Positions 15,187 to 23,901 of a stretch of DNA of 64,000 bases are shown in pieces. The stretch is from NCBI RefSeq assembly GCF_900110415.1, contig NZ_FODR01000008.1, positions 62,001 through 126,000 on the forward strand, in the 5' to 3' direction. The first letter of the stretch is position 1. Every line of letters begins with the position of its first letter. This stretch comes from Mucilaginibacter sp. OK283 (GTDB lineage Bacteria; Bacteroidota; Bacteroidia; Sphingobacteriales; Sphingobacteriaceae). Under the pieces are notes generated by a model. That model did not search any database. It worked only from the letters and a program-made list of their open reading frames with translations, and was not told the origin of the DNA. The position numbers were made by a program, and so were the translations under genes.

Positions 15187-18100
15187 ATGAATAAGTTTTA
15201 CCAGAGACTAAAAACCGTTATTACGGTTTTGTTATTTTGTATTGCGCCATCTATATTATTAGCTCAAAGCAAAATAAGCGGTACAGTTACCGACGAGAAC
15301 CACTTACCAGTACCCGGTGTAAGTGTACGCATTAAAGATCAAAACAGAGGTACGGTTACCGATATTGAGGGCCGTTACATTATTTCGGCAAGTGCCGGTC
15401 AAACACTTACATTTTCGTTTATTGGCTACACCCCACAAAACATTGTGGTTGCCGATAAAAATGTAATTAATGTAAGCTTAAACGGCGACAACAAGGTATT
15501 AAATGAGGTAGTTGTTACAGCCCTTGGTATTAAAAAAGAAACCAGGCGCATTGGTTACGCTATACAAACTGTACAAGGCGACGCCTTAACAACTGCCCGC
15601 GATCCTAACCCGATCACAGGCTTAATAGGTAAAGTTGCAGGCGTATCTGTTGGCCCATCTGCCGAGTTATTAGGTAACCCTAACGTACTGATCAGGGGTA
15701 GCCAGGTATCATTATATGTTGTTGATGGTTTCCCTATCAATACAGATACTTATAACATTAGCCCGGATGATATTGAAACTTACACTGTATTAAAAGGCCC
15801 TGCCGCTGCTGCACTTTACGGTAGCCGCGCACAATATGGTGCCATTTTAATCACCACAAAAAAAGGTGCCAAAAACAAAAAAGGTTTAACCGTTGATATC
15901 AACAGCAGTACTGTATTAAACAGCGGTTTCCTTGCTTTCCCACGTACTCAAAACTCTTTCGGGCCGGGCGAGAACACCTTTTACGAATTTGTTGATGGTA
16001 AAGGTGGTGCACCAGGCGGTGTAGACGGCGACTACGATGTTTGGGGCCCTTATTTTAACGGCCAGTTAATTCCGCAATATGATAGCCCTATTGTTAACGG
16101 TGTGCGCCAGGGAACGCCCTGGACAGCACGAGGTAAAGACAACCTGAAAAACTTTTTGAAAGTAGGTTCGCAAACCAATAATAACGTTGCATTAGGCGTC
16201 GTTGGAGATACTTACACAACCCGGTTTTCGGTTTCACAGCAACACCAAACCAGCTACATTCCATCGCAATATCTGAATATCGCTAATGCCAATTTATACG
16301 CGTCATTTACGCCAACTCCTAAATTGACTTTTGAGGGTAACGTTGATTTCAACAGGCAATCAACAGATAACTTCCCAGACGTTCAATATGGTCCTAATAG
16401 TATCATTTATAACATCTCGATATGGACAGGTGCAGATTGGGATATCAACGCACCAGACATTAAAGCCATTTGGCAACCTGGTAAAGTTGGTGTTCAATCG
16501 CAATTTGAGGAGTATCAGCGTTACCATAACCCATATTTGTTAACTCAAAAATGGACCCGTGGCCATTACAAAAATGACACTTACGGTTACCTGGGTGGAA
16601 CTTACAAATTCAATGATAATTTGAATTTAAGGTTACGTTCACAAATTGACACCTACAATATTTTACGCACAGAAGACCTGCCTTTTAGCGCCCACCCTTA
16701 CGGACGTGAAGGCAACCAGGGTGACTATCGTGAAGATCGCCGTAATTTGTTTGATAACAACACCGAGTTAATTTTAAACTACAACTACACGGTTAAGAAT
16801 TTTTTAAATTTATCTGGTTTAGTAGGTTCAAACCTGCGTACCATGAGCTACAATTCAAGCTGGGTATCTACAGATTACTTGAACGTACCTGAGGTTTATG
16901 CTTTCAGCAACTCAAAAAATCCAATCCAGGCTACCAGCTTTAACGCATCTGAAAGAGTATTGAGTTTTTATGCGTCGTTAGATATGTCGTTCGGTAAATA
17001 TGCCACCTTATCCGGAACTTATCGTAGAGACAAATCAAGCGCTTTCCAAAACGCGACTACTTATAATTATCCAAGTGTGTCGGCAGCAACTGTAATTTCT
17101 GATTATATTAAACTGCCCGAAGCCATTTCATTCCTGAAGGCACGCGGATCATACGCCAATGTAAGAGCCGATGTATCAAGCCCAACTATTGGCCCTGCTC
17201 CATTTAGCTCAATTACCGCTTTCGGTGGCAGTACCGGCCCATCATTGTTTAATAATCCGCTGGGTTACGGTTCTACTTATACTTCGCCATACAATGGGCC
17301 CGATTATTCGCTGAACCCATCTTATTCAACAAGCAAACCATACAACAATACAACGGCTGGTTATGCAACCAATTCGTTATATATAAATAACATTAAAACA
17401 TCTACCCGCGTAAACTACGAGGAAGGTTTTGATATTAAATTTTTGCAAAACCGGTTGGGCCTAAGCGCTACTGCGTTCCAGTATATTGATGGTCCAAGAG
17501 TATTCGCAAGCCAAATTTCTACCGCCACAGGCTACACCACACTATACTTAAACGCTTTAAAAACTAAACGTTCAGGTTATGAAGGATCATTAGAAGGTAC
17601 ACCTATTAAAAATCTGGGTGGCTTTACATGGAATGTGTTGGTTAACGTATCGAACAATAAAGAAGTATACAAAGAATTGCCTCCGGGTCAAAACGGCACC
17701 TACTTAAATTACTACAGCGTAGGCGACCGCACCGACATATTACGCGGCAGCAAATTTTTAAGAACAAAAGAAGGCCAGATTATTAATGACGCAGCAGGCA
17801 AACCACTATCAGTTGGTGGCCAGGTATTAGGTCACGAAAATGCTAATTACAACTGGAGCATTGCCAACAAAATCCGTTACAAAAATTTCAGCATGGGCTT
17901 CCAGTTTGATGGAGCTGTTGGTGGTGTTATTATCGATTATATGCACAATAAAACCATGCGTGGTGGCGCTAATATCGAAACTGCAACAGGCACCCTTGGC
18001 GATGCCCGTTACCAGGATTGGAAAAACTTTGGCGTAGCTGGTTACAACGGTACTTATGTTGGTCCGGGTGTAAACGTATCAAACGGTACAGCAATCAACC

Positions 18101-18465
18101 TTGATTCAAAAACAGGAGCTATCTTAAACTATTCTGCCTTGCAATTTTCACAAAACAAGCAAACAGCATTGGTGCAGGATTATGTAAGTAAATATTACAA
18201 CGTAGACGAATCAAACCTGATGGATAAAACCTTCAGCAAACTGCGCGAAGTAACTTTTAGCTACGATTTCCCTAAAGCCTGGTTGCAAAAATCGTTTATC
18301 CAAAAGATCTCTGCATCGCTTTATGGCCGTAACCTGTTGTACTTCTATAAGGACAAACGCTTTAAGGATGTGGATCTTGACCAATACAACGGCGCCCAGG
18401 CTCAAACTGTATTGCAATCGCCAACAGTACGCAGCTACGGCTTCAACTTAAATTTATCATTCTAA
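15187..18465 (+). CDS. SusC/RagA-family TonB-dependent receptor
   Basis: 1092 residues, complete, without an STN domain. Signal peptide (LLFCIAPSILLAQ), carboxypeptidase-regulatory-like domain (ISGTVTDENHLPVPGVSVRI), plug (EVVVTALGIKKETRRIGYAI, VLIRGSQVSLYVVDGFPI, VLKGPAAAALYGSRAQYGAI) and a barrel ending in SYGFNLNLSF. The lack of STN means it is not controlled by an ECF/FecR pair; the upstream palindromes suggest XRE-cupin control. It is followed 14 bp later by its SusD partner. In this context the ligand may be a phosphorus-containing compound (glycerophosphodiester, headgroup or phosphonolipid) rather than a glycan; that is inference from neighbours. Confidence 0.95.
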   Translation: MNKFYQRLKTVITVLLFCIAPSILLAQSKISGTVTDENHLPVPGVSVRIKDQNRGTVTDIEGRYIISASAGQTLTFSFIGYTPQNIVVADKNVINVSLNGDNKVLNEVVVTALGIKKETRRIGYAIQTVQGDALTTARDPNPITGLIGKVAGVSVGPSAELLGNPNVLIRGSQVSLYVVDGFPINTDTYNISPDDIETYTVLKGPAAAALYGSRAQYGAILITTKKGAKNKKGLTVDINSSTVLNSGFLAFPRTQNSFGPGENTFYEFVDGKGGAPGGVDGDYDVWGPYFNGQLIPQYDSPIVNGVRQGTPWTARGKDNLKNFLKVGSQTNNNVALGVVGDTYTTRFSVSQQHQTSYIPSQYLNIANANLYASFTPTPKLTFEGNVDFNRQSTDNFPDVQYGPNSIIYNISIWTGADWDINAPDIKAIWQPGKVGVQSQFEEYQRYHNPYLLTQKWTRGHYKNDTYGYLGGTYKFNDNLNLRLRSQIDTYNILRTEDLPFSAHPYGREGNQGDYREDRRNLFDNNTELILNYNYTVKNFLNLSGLVGSNLRTMSYNSSWVSTDYLNVPEVYAFSNSKNPIQATSFNASERVLSFYASLDMSFGKYATLSGTYRRDKSSAFQNATTYNYPSVSAATVISDYIKLPEAISFLKARGSYANVRADVSSPTIGPAPFSSITAFGGSTGPSLFNNPLGYGSTYTSPYNGPDYSLNPSYSTSKPYNNTTAGYATNSLYINNIKTSTRVNYEEGFDIKFLQNRLGLSATAFQYIDGPRVFASQISTATGYTTLYLNALKTKRSGYEGSLEGTPIKNLGGFTWNVLVNVSNNKEVYKELPPGQNGTYLNYYSVGDRTDILRGSKFLRTKEGQIINDAAGKPLSVGGQVLGHENANYNWSIANKIRYKNFSMGFQFDGAVGGVIIDYMHNKTMRGGANIETATGTLGDARYQDWKNFGVAGYNGTYVGPGVNVSNGTAINLDSKTGAILNYSALQFSQNKQTALVQDYVSKYYNVDESNLMDKTFSKLREVTFSYDFPKAWLQKSFIQKISASLYGRNLLYFYKDKRFKDVDLDQYNGAQAQTVLQSPTVRSYGFNLNLSF

Positions 18466-18479
18466 AATAACAGATGAAT

Positions 18480-20054
18480 ATGAAAAAGATATTTAGAATT
18501 TATTTACTGCCGGTATTCATGATACTTACAGTAACCAGCTGTAAAAAGAGTTTCCAGGAGTTATCTGTTAACCCAAACGTACCAAATGCGGTTCCGGCTT
18601 CGCTTCTTTTTAATGGCATATTGAATACCATGGCAGATTTTCCTGATGGTTCAAATGAAATTTATGCCCAGTATTATATTTACAACTACGATTATTACGG
18701 TAACAACCGTTATGATTTTGGCAGCGGCGACAACTACTACACTACCTTAAAAAACGTGTTGGCCATGGAAAACCAGGCTGTTAAAGCAGGTGCGCCCGCA
18801 GTTAACCCATACAGCGCTCTGGGGAAATTTTTCAGGGCATATTTTTTCAGTAAGATGAGTATGGAAGAAGGCGATATCCCAATGACTCAAGCATTACAAG
18901 GTCTTTCTAACTTAACCCCGGCTTATGACTCGCAAAAAACCGTGATGACCCAATCATTAGCCTGGTTAGAAAGTGCGAACACCGATTTAGCTGCTTTGAT
19001 AGGCAAAGGCGATAACACCCTTGCGGGCGATATCTACCTAAGCAATAGCTTAACAGCATGGCAAAAAGTGGTAAATACTTTTCGGATCAGGTTATTGATC
19101 CAATTAAGTAAAAAGAATGGTGATATTGATGTTGCTAATCAATTTGCCACTATCGTTAATAACCCAACTAAATATCCGGTTATGACAAGTGCCGCTGATA
19201 ACCTGCAATACACTTTCTTGAGCCCAACAAACTATTACCCACAAACACCGGATAACTTTGGCCAAAATGGTTCAAGGCAAAACACATCGGCTACTTACAT
19301 CGGTTTATTAACCGGCTTAAAAGACCCACGTGTTTTTGTAACTGCTGAACCTGCACGTTACAACGTTGATAACCTGCATCAAAGCCCTACAGCGTTTTCG
19401 TCGTTCATTGGTGCCGATCCGGGTTTGGACTTAGGTGTAATGTATAACAACGCAGGCTTACAGAAATACTCATTCCTGAACAGGAAACGTTATTACTCAA
19501 CCTACACCGGCGAGCCGGCTATTCAAATAGGTTATGCCGAATTGATGTTTAACATTGCCGAAGGTATTAACCGTGGCTGGGCAACAGGTAACGCCGAAGA
19601 TTATTATATCAAAGGCATCCAAACTTCGTTTGCTTATTATGGTATACCTACAGGCGCAGGTAGCTTTACCGCATACTTTTATCGCCCGGGTTCAACCAGT
19701 ACAGCAAATTTAGCTAACTATGATACTTATCCCATCAATGTTGATTGGGCTACCTACTACGCACAATCAGGTGTTAAGTATACTGCTGATGCGGCTGGCC
19801 TTACCAAAATTTTAACACAAAAATACCTGGCATTGTTCCGTCACTCAGGATTGGAATCTTACTTTACCTACCGCCGTACCGGTGTACCTAACTTTACAAC
19901 TGGTCCGGGTACGGGTAATAGCGGTCGTATAGCATTGCGTTTCCAGTACCCTGGTTCCGAGCGTACTTCAAATGCTGTTAATTATAACAAAGCATTAGCC
20001 GATCAATATAGCGGCAATGACGACATTAACGGTAAAATGTACATTCTTAAATAA
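18480..20054 (+). CDS. SusD/RagB-family ligand-binding lipoprotein (SusD-like_2 type)
   Basis: 524 residues from the ATG at 18480 (another in-frame ATG is at 18474). Lipoprotein leader LLPVFMILTVTSC with cysteine at the lipobox, then SFQELSVNPNVPNAVPASLL, characteristic of the SusD-like_2 group, and TPR-type helices. The C-terminal HSGLESYFTYRRTGVPN motif is typical of the family. It caps the SusC barrel encoded just upstream. A terminator-like hairpin follows within 25 bp. Confidence 0.94.
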   Translation: MKKIFRIYLLPVFMILTVTSCKKSFQELSVNPNVPNAVPASLLFNGILNTMADFPDGSNEIYAQYYIYNYDYYGNNRYDFGSGDNYYTTLKNVLAMENQAVKAGAPAVNPYSALGKFFRAYFFSKMSMEEGDIPMTQALQGLSNLTPAYDSQKTVMTQSLAWLESANTDLAALIGKGDNTLAGDIYLSNSLTAWQKVVNTFRIRLLIQLSKKNGDIDVANQFATIVNNPTKYPVMTSAADNLQYTFLSPTNYYPQTPDNFGQNGSRQNTSATYIGLLTGLKDPRVFVTAEPARYNVDNLHQSPTAFSSFIGADPGLDLGVMYNNAGLQKYSFLNRKRYYSTYTGEPAIQIGYAELMFNIAEGINRGWATGNAEDYYIKGIQTSFAYYGIPTGAGSFTAYFYRPGSTSTANLANYDTYPINVDWATYYAQSGVKYTADAAGLTKILTQKYLALFRHSGLESYFTYRRTGVPNFTTGPGTGNSGRIALRFQYPGSERTSNAVNYNKALADQYSGNDDINGKMYILK

Positions 20055-20076
20055 AAATTATTAACCTCAACTTTGC

Positions 20077-20106
20077 AAAGGCCCTCGTCAAACGGGGGCC
20101 TTTATT
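20077..20106 (+). terminator. Terminator or attenuator after susD
   Basis: AAAGGCCCTCG and CGGGGGCCTTT arms (11 bp with one G-U pair) around TCAAA, followed by TTTATTT. It lies between susD and the phosphoesterase gene and could reduce expression of the downstream enzymes relative to SusCD. Confidence 0.75.
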
Positions 20107-20126
20107 TGGTTAAAAACAATTTATCT

Positions 20127-22877
20127 ATGCCAGTTAAAAACAAGTTTCTTTTATCATTCGCAATCGGCATTGGGCTTATGCCATGCGCCTTTGCCCAAAA
20201 GCAGCAGGTAAGCATTTTACAGGTACCCGGGATTAATCAATACTGTAAAATAGATACTGCCGGCGCATCTGTTTTACCCAGCGGCAGGTTAATAACACCA
20301 GCCGGCCAAACCATCCGCATAACGCATGATCCTTTCGGGTTATCCATATCTCCCGACGGCAAAAAAGCGGTAACGCTGCATAACGGTGTTATCACCCTTA
20401 TTGATATTGCCACCATGGGCAGCTCAAGGGTACCATCATACGATAAAAAGATCGCTTCTCCTTTATCTAATGGTTCGTTTTTGGGTGTAGCATTTTCGTC
20501 CGATTCAAAAACACTGTACCTGAGCGGTGGCGATAATGGCGCTGTGATTGTATACGATGCCGAAAAGTTTATAAAAACAGATTCGCTATCATTAAATGGC
20601 AGGGTTGGCAATAAAGATTATGACGACAGCTTCACATCCGACCTACTGTTTAATGCCGATAGAAACGAGTTACTGGTGCTGGACAGGGGAAACTTCCGTA
20701 TGGTGCGGATTAATCTGGAAACAAAAAAAATAACCGCATCAATCAATGTAGGTCGCCAGCCCTTTGGCCTGGCTTTAAGCCCCGATAAAAAAACAGCCTT
20801 TGTGGCCAACGTAGGCATGTATTCTTACCCATTAATAACCGGAGCTACCCCTAAAAATGCCGATTCAATCATGATCTCGCGGCACCCTTATGGCGATAAC
20901 ACCAAAGAGTCGCGCGAGGGAACTGTTGTTGAAGGCCGAAAGATTCCCGGTGTTGGCAGCCCTTCATCGCCCGAGGCTATGAGCGTTTTCACTATCGACC
21001 TGGCAACCAACAAGGTGATCAATAAATTTAAAACCGGCCACCAGGTTGGCCAGATGCTGGAAGATGCCGAAGTAACCGGCGGCGCAAGCCCAAACTCAAT
21101 AGCTGTTGGCAGCCAATATGCTTATGTTACCAATGCCACAAATGATAATATCACCATTATCGATTACAAAAACCATAAGCTGCTGGGCGATATCCCGATT
21201 AAAGTTGACATTCGTATTGATAAATTCCGAGGACTGTTACCTTTCGGCATTAGCTTAAGTAAAGATGAAAAAACACTTTACGTAGCGCTTTTAGGTTTCA
21301 ATGCCGTTGCGGTAATTGATATCCCTACCCAAACCACCAAAGGGCTTATCCCAACTGGCTGGGGAACATCAAGGGTAAAATTATCGGCCGATGAAAAGGA
21401 ACTGTATATCACATCCTGCCGCGGCTACGGCGCCGGCCCCAACGGCGGCCATAGTTTTGTTGCCCCACCGCAAGGTACCTACATCGGCGATATACAGTTA
21501 GGCACCTTTCAAAAAGTTGCCATGCCCGATAATGCGCAGCTGGCCGGGTACACCCAACAAGTTATCAGCAATACATTTATAAGTAAACCGGTTGATGCTG
21601 CTACCAACAACCCATTACCGGTGCTGCCAGGCTCATCGCCTACGCCTATCAAATACATTGTATACATTACCAAAGAAAACCGCACCTACGACGAAATTTT
21701 AGGCCAGTTGCCCAACGCCAAAGGCGATAGTACCCTGGCCCGTTTCGGCGTGCATTGCGAGTATACGTTGCCGGATGCTACCCGGATGCAGTTCCCTAAC
21801 CTTAATGTATCGCCCAACCATATTAAGGTAGCCACACAGTACGCTTTCAGTGATAATTATTACTGCGATAGTGATGCATCTATACATGGCCACCACTGGA
21901 TGATGGGCGTTATCCCCAACGAATGGGTGGAAGCAAACTCCAACGTGAGCAAAACCGCTAAACTATTTTCAAACGCCCCCGGTCGCCGTTTTCCCGGTTC
22001 AACAGGCAGTATGGACCCTGAAGACTATGCCGAAACAGGGGGCCTGTGGGAAGCCCTGGAGCGCAAGCATGTAGACTTTTACAATTTTGGCGAGGCCAAC
22101 GAAACCGCACACGTGCGCGAAGAATGGGAAGATACCAACACCGGTGCAGCCCATATTGTTATGGTGCCTATGCAAAAGGCTTTATACACACGTACCAGCC
22201 ATAACTACGCCGGCTTTAACACCAATATCCCCGACCAATTCCGTGTTGAGCAGTTTAAAAGCGAGTTTACCAGGATGTGGATTACCGGTAAAAAGAAAAT
22301 GCCTTCGCTGATAACCATGCAGGTTCCTAATGACCATGGAGCAGATGTAAGGCCTAAAGACGGCTACCCGTACAGGCAATCGTACATGGCCGATAACGAC
22401 CTTGCTATTGGCCGCATGCTCGATTTCCTGTCGCACACTAAATACTGGAAAAACATGCTGGTAATTATTACCGAGGATGATCCGCAAGGCGGTGTCGATC
22501 ATGTGGATGCCCACCGGTCTATCCTGATGCTGGCTGGCCCGTATGTTAAAAAAGGCTATGTAAGCCACACCCATGCCAATTTTGGTTCGATATTAAAAAC
22601 CATTTATAACGTGCTGGATGTGCCTTATGTAAACCAGTACGACGTTACCGCATCGTTATTACAAGATTTTTTTACCGATAAGCCCGACTATACCCCATAT
22701 ACTTTTATACCAAGCGATACGCGCATATTTGATACAAAAAAGGCAATGGCGCGTTACAGCAAAAACACCAACTGGCGCAAAATTAAAAAAGGTGTTGATA
22801 TGGACGATGAAGACCGGGAACGCAACGACCATTACAAGCAAAAAGGTAAAAAAACATCGGGCACAATAGTTAACTAA
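20127..22877 (+). CDS. Secreted beta-propeller / alkaline-phosphatase-superfamily phosphoesterase
   Basis: 916 residues. Signal peptide (KFLLSFAIGIGLMPCAFAQ). Residues about 60-480 form a YncE/cytochrome-D1-like propeller (GLSISPDGKKAVTLHNGVIT, GLALSPDKKTAFVANVG, ITIIDYKNHKLLGDIPI). From about 510 it is a PF04185-type phosphoesterase (YITKENRTYDEI, DASIHGHHWMMG, IITEDDPQGGVDHVDAH), the same superfamily as the phospholipase C at 8203-10740. It likely releases phosphate or cleaves phosphodiesters in the periplasm. The ATG at 20127 begins the signal peptide; an in-frame TTG at 20073 lies before the terminator and is rejected. Downstream of SusD and upstream of a glycerophosphodiesterase. Confidence 0.88.
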   Translation: MPVKNKFLLSFAIGIGLMPCAFAQKQQVSILQVPGINQYCKIDTAGASVLPSGRLITPAGQTIRITHDPFGLSISPDGKKAVTLHNGVITLIDIATMGSSRVPSYDKKIASPLSNGSFLGVAFSSDSKTLYLSGGDNGAVIVYDAEKFIKTDSLSLNGRVGNKDYDDSFTSDLLFNADRNELLVLDRGNFRMVRINLETKKITASINVGRQPFGLALSPDKKTAFVANVGMYSYPLITGATPKNADSIMISRHPYGDNTKESREGTVVEGRKIPGVGSPSSPEAMSVFTIDLATNKVINKFKTGHQVGQMLEDAEVTGGASPNSIAVGSQYAYVTNATNDNITIIDYKNHKLLGDIPIKVDIRIDKFRGLLPFGISLSKDEKTLYVALLGFNAVAVIDIPTQTTKGLIPTGWGTSRVKLSADEKELYITSCRGYGAGPNGGHSFVAPPQGTYIGDIQLGTFQKVAMPDNAQLAGYTQQVISNTFISKPVDAATNNPLPVLPGSSPTPIKYIVYITKENRTYDEILGQLPNAKGDSTLARFGVHCEYTLPDATRMQFPNLNVSPNHIKVATQYAFSDNYYCDSDASIHGHHWMMGVIPNEWVEANSNVSKTAKLFSNAPGRRFPGSTGSMDPEDYAETGGLWEALERKHVDFYNFGEANETAHVREEWEDTNTGAAHIVMVPMQKALYTRTSHNYAGFNTNIPDQFRVEQFKSEFTRMWITGKKKMPSLITMQVPNDHGADVRPKDGYPYRQSYMADNDLAIGRMLDFLSHTKYWKNMLVIITEDDPQGGVDHVDAHRSILMLAGPYVKKGYVSHTHANFGSILKTIYNVLDVPYVNQYDVTASLLQDFFTDKPDYTPYTFIPSDTRIFDTKKAMARYSKNTNWRKIKKGVDMDDEDRERNDHYKQKGKKTSGTIVN

Positions 22878-22889
22878 CACTTATTAGCC

Positions 22890-22916
22890 AAAAAGCCCGG
22901 TTAAACCCGGGCTTTA
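22890..22916 (+). terminator. Intrinsic terminator after the phosphoesterase gene
   Basis: AAAGCCCGG and CCGGGCTTT perfect 9-bp arms around TTAAAC, 14 bp after the stop codon. The T-run is short, so read-through into the next gene is possible. Confidence 0.75.
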
Positions 22917-22938
22917 CTATCTTACTAAATCAATAATC

Positions 22939-23754
22939 ATGAATTTTTTGTTTATCACCATTATAGCCTTCATAGCAGGCCTAACTTCGTTTACGCCTAA
23001 CCCGGCCCCAAAATCAAAACATAAATTTATTATAGCGGCCCACCGCGGAGACCATGTTATTTATCCTGAAAACACCTTAGCAGCCTATGAGGAGGCCATC
23101 AGGAACGAGGCTGACTATGTAGAGATTGACCTGCGCACTACTAAAGACGGCGAGCTGGTTAGCATGCACGATGGCACTATCAACCGCATGACCGACGGCA
23201 AAGGCAACGTTAAAGATTTTACCATTGACGAGCTGGAACAGCTAAAAGTAAAAAGCAAGGATACCACAGATAAAACCGTATACCATATCCCTACCTTTAA
23301 GCAGATACTTACTACATGCAAAAACAAGATCAATATTTACCTTGATTTTAAAGCCGCCGACCCGGAACAAGCCTACCAGATGATAAAACAATACGGCATG
23401 GAAAAACAAGTGCTGGTATACATCAATAGCGCAACCCAGTTCACCGGCTGGCGTAAGGCCGCGCCAAAAATGCCCCTGATGCTGAGTATGCCCGATAGCG
23501 TTAAAACGGTAGCGGCAATGGAAAGCTTTATCAATAAATATCAGCCCGATATCCTTGACGGCTCATACAACCAATACACCAATGATATGGTAGCCCTTGC
23601 AGCCAAATACAACATCCCGGCCTGGCCTGATATCCAAAGTGCAGGCGAGGGTCCGGCCGATTGGAATAACGCGTTAGACAAAGGCTTAAAGGGCCTGCAG
23701 ACAGATCATCCGGCCCTATTAATAAAATTTCTGAAGGAGAAAGGGCTAAGGTAA
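22939..23754 (+). CDS. Glycerophosphodiester phosphodiesterase family protein
   Basis: 271 residues with an N-terminal hydrophobic leader. GDPD signatures: AAHRGDHVIYPENTLAAYEE (catalytic H-R and E-N), then YVEIDLRTTKDGELVSMHDG (E-x-D metal ligands and general-acid histidine). It would split deacylated phospholipids such as glycerophosphocholine into glycerol-3-phosphate and alcohol, complementing the phospholipase C and the propeller-phosphoesterase. It lies 61 bp after the phosphoesterase with a hairpin between. Length is normal for the family. Confidence 0.92.
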   Translation: MNFLFITIIAFIAGLTSFTPNPAPKSKHKFIIAAHRGDHVIYPENTLAAYEEAIRNEADYVEIDLRTTKDGELVSMHDGTINRMTDGKGNVKDFTIDELEQLKVKSKDTTDKTVYHIPTFKQILTTCKNKINIYLDFKAADPEQAYQMIKQYGMEKQVLVYINSATQFTGWRKAAPKMPLMLSMPDSVKTVAAMESFINKYQPDILDGSYNQYTNDMVALAAKYNIPAWPDIQSAGEGPADWNNALDKGLKGLQTDHPALLIKFLKEKGLR

Positions 23755-23814
23755 AAGGCACCAAACGTGATTGATACCTGTTATTTAAGGATTAAATAAA
23801 TTTTGATTGCATTT

Positions 23815-23848
23815 TAGTTTTGGTTTGCTAAATTGCCTCTCGCAAACC
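23815..23848 (+). promoter_or_regulatory. -7 element and inverted repeat before the Gfo/Idh gene
   Basis: TAGTTTTG (23815-23822) is an exact TAnnTTTG match. It is followed directly by GGTTTGC...GCAAACC (23822-23848, 7-bp arms, 13-bp spacer), placed where a repressor could cover the transcription start. Confidence 0.4.
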
Positions 23849-23901
23849 TATGTAACCGCCCCTTGCGGTTTGTGCCAACATTATTTAAAACTTAATTTAC
23901 C

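Noticed and set aside
20073..20126. TTG start extending the propeller-phosphoesterase
   Set aside because: It would run through the terminator hairpin and put 18 residues before a normal signal peptide.
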